Shown: piece after piece, positions 24,035 to 36,400 of the stretch | Numbering within the stretch: the first letter of the stretch is position 1 | Layout of the letters: the number at the start of each line of letters is the position of its first letter | NCBI RefSeq assembly: GCF_005239225.2 | Contig: NC_133301.1 | Location: 2,547,001-2,611,000 of the forward strand | Reading direction: 5' to 3' | Source of the DNA: Populus alba | Lineage: Eukaryota; Streptophyta; Magnoliopsida; Malpighiales; Salicaceae | DNA length: 64,000 bases | The notes under the pieces: generated by a model | Told to the model about the DNA's origin: nothing | The model's database searches: none | The model's input: the letters and a program-made list of their open reading frames with translations, nothing else | Made by a program: the position numbers and the translations under genes

Positions 24035-27000
24035 TTAAAGGGGATAAGTATTTCTTGCCTGATGTAATCTATCTTCTTTGAAGCTTAGGGTTCTGAGTTT
24101 CAACTCGCCTCTGTTGGTTGTCATCTCATCCAGTATCTCAGCATCATAGAAATCATCTTCACTCTTTTCAGAATCCACATCAGGTGGTTCTCTTTCCTGC
24201 ACCAAGTTATCATATGCATTAATATGGATAGTAAGCTAAGCTAGAATACGAAGCAAAATTATCATCAGCTGGAGTTTGAATTATATGCATATAGATTATA
24301 ATCCGGTCGATTTTAGCCAAATGAAAATTGGGTTATAGGGAAAGAGTCTATTTCTAGAAGTTCATCCAAGTCATTTCTTGGTCAGATGAGCAGAAATTCA
24401 ACATAACAAGTCCAGTCACTTGCAGCATTCAAGGCTTTGTCATTAACAGAAAACAAATTAACTAAAATAGTATGCTCATCATTTTCCTAGACACTAAAGA
24501 TGTAAGGAATATATTAGGCATAAGTCTAACCAACCATAAATATAAGAAATTAGAAGAATGTACCATGAGGGAAAGGCTTCGGCTTCGTGCTGGAGCACCA
24601 GCAATTTCTTCATACTCATCAGCATCCAGTTCTTGCAGATGGTTAGGTTGAAACAGCTTGGGAAGGATGCGCTGCCTTATGCCAATAAGAAGGAAGAATG
24701 GTAGGGGGAACAATATTCCAGCTATGGGTATCCATGTCACTCCAAAACAGATCAAAAAGTAGACAAATTGAAAAATTGTGAAGATAGCAATTTGCTTGAA
24801 TGGCACCAACTCCACGAATGACGCATGAACACCTTCCAGGACTCTGCCCAACAGAACGATACCGAAAGCTAAGAAGTTAGGATAATGATGAAAAACCATG
24901 ATTCATAGATAATACATTATGATCCGGTAAGTATCTATTGTTTTCAGAAATTTAACATCCTTCCACTATGTACTTCATATAAAATCTTTTAGACAGAGCA
25001 CTTGCTTTATATTGTCAGCTGCGACTGATATGTTGAAAAGTATTCTCAGAACCAAGATGAGTTTGATTGCTATGGATGGAGAAATCTAAACTCATCATTA
25101 TCATGGAGTTAGATAAGTAATACTTGTATTTTGGCACGCTTTGTCTTCTAATTTCAAGTTGTATAACTTACTTGTAACGACGGCTAGGAGTGATGAAGAG
25201 CAACAGCATCCTTTCCCAGAACTGATTCCCTGGAAGACTATCAATAGCCATGTAGGCGAAGTATCCCCATAGAACCGACGTGGGTATTCTTTTTATCAGA
25301 GGCAAAGCACACATTGATACTCCAACAAGGATTGACTGTATCAGGTTGCTCATTCTCTGTTCATTAACTCTCACAGGCAAATAAGCATCAATGTGTTTCT
25401 CAGGATCAAATTTTTTTTTAGCATCCTCTTCATCATCAGATTTCATGACAGCCTGCTTCAAGTTCTCCAACTCCTTATGTACTGAAACATCCTGCAGCAT
25501 GATTCCTGTTAAGTTCGGAAAGGAACACACTTGCATACAAACAGATTTCAAGACACTGGTAGGTAGCAGGCTGCAAACTAACAAGCCTTGAGCACTTACA
25601 GGTGAAGGCGCATCCATTTCTAAAAACACAGCATGCATTCTTCCATAAATTTCCGAGTTGCTTGCTTTTTGGCCAATGCATTCCTTTGCGCTCTTTACCA
25701 TTTTCTTTCTAATCAACTGCAGATCAAGCTCATAACATCTAAGAATCTAAACAAACTTAACTTTAACTTGAAAATGTCCTCAGAAGGTGCGCCATACCTG
25801 CCTCTTGAGAACTGCAAGGCTCTTGGTGTGCATGGGGGATTGGGGGAGGACACCATTTGAAGGAGGGAGTCCAAGTAACCCACAAATCAATGTCTGAAAT
25901 CGTGATCAACAGGCAGCAAGTAAGCCAAATATATATATAGATAGGCTACAGAGGCTAAACATTAGAAAGAAGAAACACTCATGAATCAATCACATACCAT
26001 GAAACCAAGCAACAAGACATCATAATGGTAAGCAGATGGATTTTTGAGATTAAACTCCTTCTGTTGTGCCATCTGTGAAGCTACGCTGTGGTCAAAAAAA
26101 TACAATCCGGCTATCATAACAGCTGGTATTAAGGCAGCAAAGATGTATGTCAAAGGAACCTTCCCCATGTCCTGCAATTTGAGTGTGTGAAACACATTAT
26201 TATAGATCACACCGGTAAGTTAAAGCTGGAATGAGGTTTCGCCACATTACTAGGACAAGTAATTGTTCTGTCAAGCACTCCACAGACTCACAGCAAGAGA
26301 AGCCCCGCAGCTGAGGATATGAATCCTGCAGTCTGAAGACTTCGGAACTAAACATTTCCGAATATCCTCGGAAATAAACTACCCCATGGAAACAACAATT
26401 CGCTTGATTATTACCTTTATTACTGTCCAATGGTGCACTGATTCAACATCCGAAAGAAGCGGAACATGAACTCTCCTAGGAACCCCAGAAGGAACTTCGC
26501 TGGGTCTGACATAAGACATAACTGTCCACAACACGACCATTAGGGGAACTCCATAGTCTGCAATAAAACCTCGGATCCACCCTGCAAGAATGAAATAAAA
26601 GATTAAGATAATTAAGTAAATTAAACCATAAACCAATTTTCTTCTGTTAATCATCCACCCACCAAGCTGCAGCTCATTACCTGTGCCATATCGCCATGAT
26701 CTTGCCCTACGGCTTTTAAGGGCAGTGAACAACACACCCAACGAGAAAATTACAGAAAGCAATCCATTTGCATACCGCCACTGGAATTGGTACTCCTCCA
26801 GTTTTGAACTTTCATCTTTAGGAATATTGAATTCACTAACCACTCCCTGTAGTATAGAAATTAATTAACACGGTCAACCTCATTATACAGCAAATTCTAC
26901 CATGAAAAGAACAATCACAAACCAGTACCCTGACAGCCTCTTGAATGAAAAGAACTGAAATCAGCATGCCAAAAAGCTCCCCAGCTATCCTTGTAAATTT

Positions 27001-27742
27001 AAAGATGATGGTAGCTGCATTAAAAATTGCAAGAAGAACAAGCAGGAGTGCTGTCCAGACACAAACCCTGTGAAAACAGTTAGGAAAAGAGAGAATCAAT
27101 AACAGCACATATGGGTCCATTCAATGACTCTAAAAAATCCTTAAGTTTTTGTTTTTTTAATTCCTTACCAACCAGCCCAAGCTAGAAACAATTTCTGCCC
27201 CAACTCTTCCCTTCCTTTGCTGAAATTGTACAGATAGGTGTACATTATAACAGTAGGTTCTGCAACCCCTAGAATCAGCAATGGCTGTCCACCTAAAATT
27301 GAGTGGATTATTCCACAAATAGCAGTAGAAGCTAAGGTTTCCACAGTACTCAAGCTTCCATCTACCATAAAACAAACACAATCTTCATCATCATCACAAC
27401 ACATGGTACACCTTAAACTATCCTCAGAACATAAAATACATGCGCGCGCGCGCGCATATGCTAGTATGACTAATTGGTTTTGACCCTATTGATTCTATAG
27501 CCTTTAAAATTAATCTTCCAATTCGAAAAAATAAATATTATTAGAGAATAATTACCTGTGTCTCTACTTAATTGCTCTCCAAAGGCAATCACAGGAAGTG
27601 CAGAAGCAAAGAAGATATAGAAAGTTGGAGCCAAAATTCTTAATCCTGAACACAGTCCACTAACCCAATCATCCTTATAACATGCTGTTCTCCCTCTTAC
27701 ATCTTTTATTATTCCCTTGAATGGACTCTTCATGCTCTCCAT
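24035..27742 (-). CDS. BOR4: Boron transporter, BOR4-like (SLC4 anion-exchanger family)
   Basis: Plasma-membrane borate exporter with multiple membrane spans. Eleven exons: 27556-27742, 27169-27361, 26929-27067, 26681-26846, 26415-26581, 25998-26171, 25798-25893, 25600-25716, 25172-25491, 24564-24843 and 24035-24196. They join in frame to 666 codons. Hallmarks in order are [119 protein letters not shown], the long cytoplasmic loop with [18 protein letters not shown], and [20 protein letters not shown]. The tail has [13 protein letters not shown] and [20 protein letters not shown]. The acidic loop and tail resemble BOR4 more than BOR1. After LHQ the frame reads only seven more residues. A GC-type donor sits exactly there (24057-24058), so a further terminal exon is possible. 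Confidence 0.95.
27441..27456. repeat. Alternating (GC)n run in BOR4 intron 1
   Basis: TGCGCGCGCGCGCGCA is a perfect alternating purine-pyrimidine run between exons 1 and 2, flanked by ACA and TAT steps. Such runs can adopt left-handed DNA. In AT-rich surroundings it stands out, but it may be just a microsatellite. Confidence 0.9.
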
Positions 27743-29350
27743 TTTCTAATGCAAAAAACCATCAACCAGGTTACACTCATCAACTTTTTTATATAAAAGA
27801 AAGAAAGAAAGAAGATAAAAAACCAGTTGAGCATACATAATAAATTTGAATCAAATTAACATAATAAATAATATATCTAGAAATAAAAAAAATTAACAAA
27901 TCTTAAAATCACTTTTATAGCAACGTCCTCGTTAATTCTAAAAAAAAAATAAAAAGCATCCCTAAATTCACTAGCATTGAATGCATTTATGATGAAATTC
28001 TTCAACATGGTCAAGAAAATGTTTATCAAGGGCAAGCATGCAAACATGCATATATCGTACTATTCATCACTTTCTTTTATTAAAACCAACCATGCATGAA
28101 AAAAATGATATACAGTAAGCCGTTTTTACTTACTAAAGAAGCAAAAAAAAAAAAATGAAGAAAAAGAAGGAAGTTGTCAGTTCTGGAGGAGGAGGAGGAG
28201 ATGTGGTGATCGGAATGTTGTCAACTGGGCTCGTTAAATCTTCTCTCTAAAACTTGATATTTTCTCTCTCTCCGAGAGCGAGGGAGAGAGAGGAATTTGG
28301 GGCGAGGTGAGTCGGGTGACAAGAAACGAAGAAAGGAAGGTGTTTTCTAGCTCAAAAAACCCATGAGAGTTTGATGGGGCCCAACCTGATTGTGGGTCCT
28401 ACATAATCAGGGGAATAGCTCAACGTTTTGTGATGGTCGACCGGAGGAACCGTGTTTTTTAGCTGGTGTCGGTTTGTTTACTGTTCTTTGAAGAAAACAA
28501 ATTCAACAAGGATTTGATTTGTAGCTCCGAATTTCTTTTTTTTTTTTTTTTTTTTTTGGGGATTACCAGTCATCACGGCAAGTTTTAATGTATATGAAGA
28601 ATAAATTATTTTTCTTGTTCTAATTTTTACATAGTTTAAAGAGGATAATAAAAAGTTTAATTTTATGGAAGATATTTTTAGTTTAACAATTTACTCATAA
28701 AATAAAATTTGAAACTTAACTCAATAATCTACAAACTCATTACTGAAATACTTATAAAAAAATAGCATTTAAATTTGAAAAAAAACAAAATAATAATAAT
28801 TCATTATTAAAAAAAAATTTTCAAGTAAACCCGAGTTAATCATTACTCTAATCTTAGACCAGATCACTCACATGTTATAACTATAACCATGTTAAATATA
28901 AAATTATAATAAAGTTATAGATTTTTTTTATAAAAAAATTAAAACTTGAATGAACTCAAGTCAACAATGATTGACTCGTGTCTCAAGTTTTTGAATTTGA
29001 TTGTTTTTCAAATGACAAGTATAATCATAAAATTATAATCGAGTTAATTATTGAATTAGAATGTTGAAGAAAATAAATTATTCATACATTGGTTGTATGT
29101 AATTGTGCTATGAATGTAGTGATGAGCATAAAGGTGCTGCTTAATGATATGGTACAAGCTATGTTTTCTATGGCATGGCATGAAGTGAGGAAGAAGGCTC
29201 ATGAAACCGTGTGAAATTGAATCATTGGTCAAAATGGAGCTAGCCAACTTTGGCTCTGCAACCTTGCTGGACAAACGAGAGAGATGACAAGGAAATGGAG
29301 GGTCCTAGCTAGAGGCCATGTACTTAATTTCCATATGAATGCAAAGCACA
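27743..29350. other. Upstream region of BOR4 and intergenic DNA
   Basis: Immediately upstream of the BOR4 start are purine-rich and CT-rich stretches (GGAGGAGGAGGAG near 28188, TCTCTCTCTC near 28254), as is common in plant 5' UTRs and promoters. No clear TATA box was fixed. From 28530 there is a run of over 20 T, then AT-rich DNA with no gene. Confidence 0.5.
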
Positions 29351-29354
29351 TGCA

Positions 29355-29357
<3 letters not shown>

Positions 29358-29448
<91 letters not shown>
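29358..29448. repeat. Compound microsatellite (CT)n(TA)n
   Basis: About 20 CT units pass directly into about 25 TA units. The overlapping frames on both strands (poly Ile-Tyr, Ser-Leu or Glu-Arg) are artefacts of this repeat. Confidence 0.97.
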
Positions 29449-29450
<2 letters not shown>

Positions 29451-29600
29451 CATATTTCCTGTGATTAATTAATTTTTTGTTTGTTTTTATCTCCCATGTG
29501 CATTGTCCTCCAACAAAAACGAGCTGGGAAATCTGGATTTTCTACGTTGTAGCCATTGTTTTTTTCATTCAAGGTGGATATACACAGACATGTAGAGTTA

Positions 29601-29895
29601 TGATTATTAGAAAATAATATAAATTATATCTTGAAATTTTACTTAATAGTTTAAATTATTGAGTTGAGATGATTCTTGATATTGTATCAGAGCTTTAATG
29701 ACCAAGCAATCACGAGTTTGAATTTTATCATCCTCTTATTTATTTGATAAAAATTATGAACAAGATAATGTGGGTTTGTGCAAGTTTCAAGTCCAAAGAA
29801 CTTTCACTTGAAGAGATATATTAAAGAATAATATAAATCATATCTTAAAATTTTATCTAATAACTTAAATTATTAAGTTGAGATGTTTCTTAACA
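29601..29895 (+). mobile_element. Mini-LTR retroelement (TRIM-like), plus orientation
   Basis: Two ~80-bp direct repeats (about 29601-29680 and 29818-29895) share AATAATATAAAT, then ATATCTT, then TTAAATTATT and GTTGAGATG. They flank a ~140-bp non-coding interior. Just inside the left repeat is TTGTATCAGAGCTTTAATG, matching the plant initiator-Met-tRNA primer site. Just before the right repeat is a purine-rich stretch (CTTGAAGAGATA). The layout LTR, primer site, short interior, purine tract, LTR is that of TRIM elements. A second member lies at 41405-41700. Confidence 0.75.
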
Positions 29896-30220
29896 ATAAT
29901 CACAGTAGATCCAAGCTAGAGGGCTAGCGAAATAAGAGGCCATTCACTGCCTGGGGACTTGCTTTGAACTTGAAAACGATTATATATTCTCATCCATGCA
30001 AGCTATCGTGCATGAAATGACAAGAAAACATTAAGATAATACAGAAGATTCAGGGAAATTAAGAAAACATTGTACGTTTTGTGTTGAAAAGGGTGTAAAC
30101 AAGACATCATTATATCGCAGATGGAAAATAAGTGTTCTACGTGTTTCCTTGTTGTGGGGTGGGTGTCGCATGCATAGAAGCATCAAGCATTTTCCCTTTT
30201 TTAAAATACAAACTTAGTAA

Positions 30221-30430
30221 GTGCCTGTTTGGTATTGCGGCCAAACCGGTTTTTAGAAAAAATTCAAATTTTTTTTTTTACTAAAATTGAGTGTGGTTTG
30301 TACTTTTTGGATCGTTTTGATGTGCTGATGTCAAAAATGATTTTTAAAAAATAAAAAAACATTATTGGCATGCTTTTCGGCACGAAAAGCTATTTGAAAA
30401 GCAACCGCTACCACACTCCCAAACACCCAA
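30221..30430. repeat. Salicaceae-type ~200-bp interspersed repeat, best preserved copy
   Basis: Starts GTGCCTGTTTGGTATTGCGG and ends CCGCTACCACACTCCCAAAC, so the two ends are imperfect inverted repeats (TGTTTGG and CCAAACA). The interior has TCGTTTTGATGTGCTGATGT and GCATGCTTTTCGGCACGAAA. The inverted ends without coding capacity fit a MITE. The superfamily is not determined. Confidence 0.8.
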
Positions 30431-33407
30431 ACCTAACCCGTCGCCCACCGGCAAGCAATATTAATCATTTTTGTGTATAACGTAGGAAATCTTGTAGCTA
30501 GCTTGTGAAAAGTTGCTGGATACAGATAGTATGGTAGGGTTTTGGGGCTATACCCATGGATCCATGGGTATTAGAATTTAAAAAAATATATATAAAAGCT
30601 TTCTCACTAAAACCCTAGAAGAAAAAACAAAATTTAAGACAATATAGATGAGGGAGTGAGTATTGAACATATCTAACTCAAGAATTATACAAAAAATTAG
30701 TAAGGAAAAGAAAGTAAGAGAGAGGAAAATCACAACATTAAAAGAAAAAAAAAAAGCATAAAAATTTGTCTAGTTAATATTCGATGTTCATATCATTATT
30801 GAGCAAGATACTATAAACTCGATTGCATAAGTTTAAATAAAGATTAACAAAATTTAGGCAAAAATTTTGAATTTTGAATTAAATTCTTAAATGTTAGATC
30901 AAGGAAAAGTGAAATTATGATGTTGTTGGGATATAATAAGATGTAAATGACTCTAAATAAAACATAATTGAAGAAGAAAAATTGAGTATTTATGATAAAA
31001 ATAGAGTCGGTTTTTTAGGAGGGTTTGAGAACTTTTGGAACCAAAGTAAATATTTGTTAATTATGTGTATTTAGTATGTATTGTTGTGTTGATGGGGATT
31101 GAAATTGATTTAATTATGTTGTGTTAATTATAGTTGAATTTTCGATGTCACTTAAAAAAAAACTTAAGAAATTAATGAAATAAATAATTTATAGTTATTT
31201 GTTGGGTTGTGAAATATGAAATGAATGTTGATGATGTTAAGATGGTGTGAGAAAAATTGTAAGTCGGTCATGTAATCGAATCAATCATGTATGATTGGTT
31301 GGTTTTTTATATTGAAAAAAATATATTTAAAGATGTTAACAATGAGAAAATCCTATAATGTTTTTAACATATAAAGTTCCGTAGAGATTATAAAAAAATA
31401 AAATAAAATTTTATGGAGCATCTTCTCATGATATATGTAAGCTTATAATATTGAATTTTTGGGTCTCGATTAATTTAGTTATATATTTATATTATCTCAC
31501 CCGAATTGCCTCCTGGATCGGTCTCTGGCTACACCTAACCAGATTTTTGCCACTGACTGGCCTCAAAGTTTATTGTAGTGCAGTACTACTCGTAGCTTTC
31601 AAGGATGATATATTATTAGCTAGGAAGAATCAATTTCCTCCAAGTTTTATGATCTTTGCTGTGCTTTTTCATGGAGCTGTAAAATAGACAGGCTACAATC
31701 CATGCGGGTTCCTACGATGTCGATACTTCAGCATCATCACAAATTCCGGTGACCATCACGGCCGTTGATTTGCTAGGTCATCAAGAAGAAGAAGAAGAAG
31801 AAGAAGAAAACAATGGGGCCTCCAAGTTTTATGATCTTTGCTGTGCTTTTTCATGGAACTGTAAAATAGACAGGCTACAATCCATGTGGGTTCCTACGAT
31901 GTCGATACTTCATCATCAGCACAAATTCCGGTGACCATCACGGCCATTGATTTGCTAGGTCATCAAGAAGAAGAAGAAGAAGAAAACAATGGGGCCTCCT
32001 ATGGCGTTTGGCATTATAGCAGTGCTCAGAGCTTAGGCATTCTAGACTTCGCCCACACCAGGACGCCTGTTTGTAGTCCTATCGAGCTTGTAGGGGCTCG
32101 AGGGATGTAGCCGAAGGAATCCGCCACCAGGCTAGTCTTGGCATTTATGCCGGGTATAATTGAAGATGTTGCTTATTTTAATAAATATTTTTTAAAAAAA
32201 AAGAAGAAAAAGAAGAAGAAGAAGACGAAGAAAAGTCACCTATAAACACCACACTAGCTATGTCACTTGCGGTTCACCGTTGGTAGATTATTTTTCAATA
32301 AAAAAAATAAATATATAGGTTTCTCATATCATGTTTTTAAATATAAAAAATGCCCACACATATTTAATTAAATAAATCAATATTTAATTTAAAAACAAAT
32401 AAGATTAAGATATTTAATTTTACAATACGGAGTGATATACTCAATTATACCAGTTAATTTTTTTTTTTGTTTAACAAAATGATTATTTGTGACAATAAAA
32501 GGTAAAAAAAGTCATCAACAAAAGTAAATTGAAAAAATAAAATAAAAAAAAAACAATGAAAAAAAATACGAATCAACTTAGGTTAACTCGCTAATCTCAT
32601 TACTATTAATGAATAAAATCATTTAAAAAATACAAAAAACACCCCTTACCATTAGTGAATAAAATTTAATTTCTAGAAGTAATTTAAACATTTTATTGTG
32701 TATATGAAATTGAAAAGAAGAAAACACCCCGGGCACCAGCTTTCAAAGTTTTAATTCCAGAGGCAGTGAAGTCATTTTATAATGCATAACATATGTAATC
32801 AAGCCAAATTATCCCTATAAATATGGCAACATCGTGTGAAATGATAAAAATACCTCGAAAAGCTATTTAATTGGGTGGTTTTAAGAGTAGCAAAATTGGA
32901 AAAACTGTGGACTGTGTTTTTTAATATTTCTTATAATAATAATAAGAACAGCAACAAGACGACGACAAATGATAATGTTTGGCTCTCTTTAGGGATGGAT
33001 TCCACAAATCGTAAACATGGTACCGTGCATTGGTGCTAGTGCTTCATATTTTTGCGACTCTTGATGATTTATGTCAGAAATGGGAGGTGCTTTTTCTTTG
33101 TTTCCGTGTATGGATGTATTTCATGGAAGAAATAATCATCGAGGAGCAAACAATGAGATCAAGATGAATGCAATGACAGATGCTCTAAACGTTACAAACA
33201 TGTATTTTCATTTGTCAATTCTATACAATTGAAAATCTAATTTTACGTTAATAACTCATAAACCAACTGCAGGTTACAAAAAACAAATCAGTAAAATGGC
33301 CTGTGTATACTATCATCACCTTTCGCTTCTTCCGTTTTCAGCTCTCTGTTCTGAGGCAGATTCGGCAAGAACATTGCTTCTAATATTGCAGGAGAAATTA
33401 GAGATTT
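30431..33407. other. Intergenic DNA, no recognised intact gene
   Basis: AT-rich sequence with no recognisable protein. Overlapping plus-strand frames at 31451-32110 come from a tandem duplication and carry Glu runs from GAA repeats. The segment directly below 33408 is expected to be the DXS 3' UTR. Confidence 0.45.
31641..32010 (+). repeat. Tandem duplication, period 182 bp, with expanded GAA tracts
   Basis: CAAGTTTTATGATCTTTGCT starts a unit at 31641 and again at 31823. Both units run through GACAGGCTACAATCCATG, CCTACGATGTCGATACTTCA and CAAATTCCGGTGACCATCAC into a GAA run (8 versus 6 units), then AACAATGGGGCCTCC. In one plus frame the units read VTITAVDLLGHQ followed by an acidic run. A frame across the second copy continues to a TAG at about 32110. 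The comparatively GC-rich, conserved unit looks like a broken gene fragment, but I do not recognise the protein. Confidence 0.85.
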
Positions 33408-36400
33408 TTAGCACATCAAAAGGAGAGCTTCACGGGTGCGACCAAGCAGTCTTAGCACTGTTGCAGCAATATGATGTCCTGTTAGCCCAGCAAGAGCAAG
33501 CTGTTCATTTGGCGATGCATGTTCAATGTAATTGTCTGGTAATACAATTGGCCGCCACTGCAGAAGTCATGGGGAAAAAAAACTGCAATTAGGACAGAGT
33601 TTAACAGAACATTCAGTCATCTACGCATCGGTAATGGATTGACATTAATCAACATTGTCTGTGACTCAAAAATTACTCCATTGGCAGTGATCGTGCTTCA
33701 GGAAGCATACAATGCATTTGTCTCTGGTGAAAACAAGCGATTTGATATTATTTGTGTGTAAGATATTACCTTAGTTCTTCCATCAAGCTGCCCATCAAGG
33801 GCAATGAACTGTGAAACATGGGCCCCGAATCCTCCGATAGAGCCTTCCTCGACTGTGACCAGAAAGGCATGGTTTTCGCATAACTGTCTGAGAAGCTTCA
33901 TGTCAAGTGGCTTGCAGAATCTTGCATCAGCAACAGTTACCTCAATGCCAAGCTTTGAAAGAAGGGTCTGAGCTCTGAGGCAGTTCTGAACCATTGTACC
34001 ATACCCAAGCAAAGCAACATCTTTACCCTCTACAAGAGTTAATCCCTTTCCAATCTGCTCCACATAAACAGTAGTCAAGCTGAGTGCACAAGAACCCACT
34101 GACAAACACAGTAACTAATATTATACCAGAAAGAGCAGCCGGGAAAAAAAAAAAAAACCTTATGGAAGCAATGGGAATCAGCAGCTACAATGAAATTTTA
34201 AAAATTTAATATAGAACTTGACAAAGGCTTTATCAAGAATATCAAAGAAATGCTAAACCATGCCAAGTAAATTAAATGAGAACATTCAGGGGACATATGC
34301 GTGATGTGAATAATGATTCAGTTTTCCAACAATAATGTTTATTATCTTATCAGCGATGATAGCCGACATGACAAAAATCAGTGTCACCAGAGACACTTCT
34401 TCTGAGACAAAACTATATAATCATTTTAGGAAAGCTGGTATCAAGGGCAAGAGAAAGTTAACAAGCACGGCATGTTGAAAGTACCTCAACAGGAATACCA
34501 CTATGAGTATAATGATCAGTTCCAGCAATGGCACCCCTTGGATACCGAAAGCAAACTGGACGATCATTAATATGGACTGCAGTAGCCACCATGTCCACAA
34601 GCTGATCCTCATCTGATGGTGCCATAACAATCATGTTTGGCAAGCATGACATGAAAGTTATATCAAATGCTCCACACATAGTAGGACCATCAGGTCCTAC
34701 CAGTCCCGCGCTTGTAATGACAAAGCGAACTGGAATCCTCTGCTGATCTACATCATGGACCACCTGGAGAAGCCACAAAGAGCAACATTCTAGAAAAACT
34801 AAGATTTTTCCTGCAATCAATGTTACAATTTTGTTCCCAAAACTTGTTGTCATGCTATTCCATTTCTCTTGAAGAATCAAACAATTATAAATCTAGCTAG
34901 CTTAAAACGACATCCAGCAAGATCTAATTCAACAATATTCCTGGCATGCGCTCACGCGTACACTAACACACACATGCATGCATACATAAATGTGTGTGCG
35001 TGTGTGTGTGTGTGTAAAGAGAGAAAGAGAGAGACCTGGTCATATGCTCTCTGCAGAAAAGCTGAAGGAATTATGCAAAATGGCTTCAACCCCCCGCATG
35101 ACAAGCCAGCTGAAAATGTAACTGCATGTTGCTCAGCCATTCCCACATAAAAAAACCTGTGTGGAAATCTTTCCTGAAATAGTTGAAATGATGGTTCCAT
35201 TTCCTTTCCTGCATGAACAACCACAATATCTTTGTCTTTCTCTGCTTCCATGATCAGAGCCTCAACAAAGCAATCACTATATGTTTGAGTATGCATATTG
35301 GATAGCACTGCATCTGAGTCAAAGAAACCTGCAGAAACAGAAAACCTATTAGAATGGGAAAACAATATGAATTAGAAAAAAAAGAGCAGTAAAGCCAGAA
35401 AAGAGTGTGTATGGTCACTCTGCCATAGCAAGGAGAGATAATTTGGCATCTATGATTAATATACATGGGGGGAATGTCTTCCAAGTAAATCCCTACATAT
35501 AACTTGATTTCTGTTGTGAAAAATTAGAGCCCCAGGGCTCACAATGAAAGTAAATAACCGATTAAAAGACAAGCATTAATACAAAGTCTTGTGCATTTAC
35601 ATCATTCAAATGAAAAAATTAAATAAAAGTTGGAATTTTTGGGTTTGAACAGTCAGCCACAAGATGCACTGCTTGTCAGATATTCAAAGATGTTGACAAG
35701 CCATGGTAGCTGATACAAGTAAACTCAGCACAAACTGAGCCTGAACACAGACAGGTACCCCGTAGTCCAAAACTATAAACTAGAGGTGACTGTGGACATA
35801 TCTCAGATGGATATTCATAATACTTGTGCTACATTTTAATCATTGATTACTTGGAAGCTATAGCATGAAGAAAATAAAGCTTAGTCATGGCGAGCTTTAT
35901 TATACATTTTGTTCAAAACAAGTTGTGTAAATCCAGAATTCTGCAAGAGGCAATTGAAAGCTCTAAGCATGCTGATTTATGTCTAGATTGCAGTTCTCTT
36001 GTTCCTTTACAACTGATAAGTGATCTTTAAAATACTTTTAGTTCTTGTTATGATAGAATCTGCACATTAGTTGATTTTAAGGTTATTTGATTGTACAACT
36101 CGTGTAAGCAGGATAAGCTGCAGCTTTAGTTTCCTATTTATCAATTATATTCTTCATTTAAAAGAAAATAAAATAAAGCTTAGCCTAGCCTAGACATAAG
36201 CATTTGAAGCAATCTGCAAATTAAAGAATATGTACGCATTAATTTTAGAATTAAAATCATCTCCTCTACTTAAAAAGCTGTAGAGCAATTAACCAGTCCT
36301 GAGTTCTTACACATTAAGTTGTAGCCTAGCCTAGCCTAGCCTAGACATAGGGCCAGATCCTGAACAAAGCATATGCCTCAGCATAGATATCTAAAATATA

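Noticed and set aside
29229..29472. Ile-Tyr and Ser-Leu repeat frames
   Set aside because: Direct products of the CT/TA microsatellite.
33296..33592. 98-codon plus-strand frame
   Set aside because: Antisense to the last DXS exon, which has clear family sequence.
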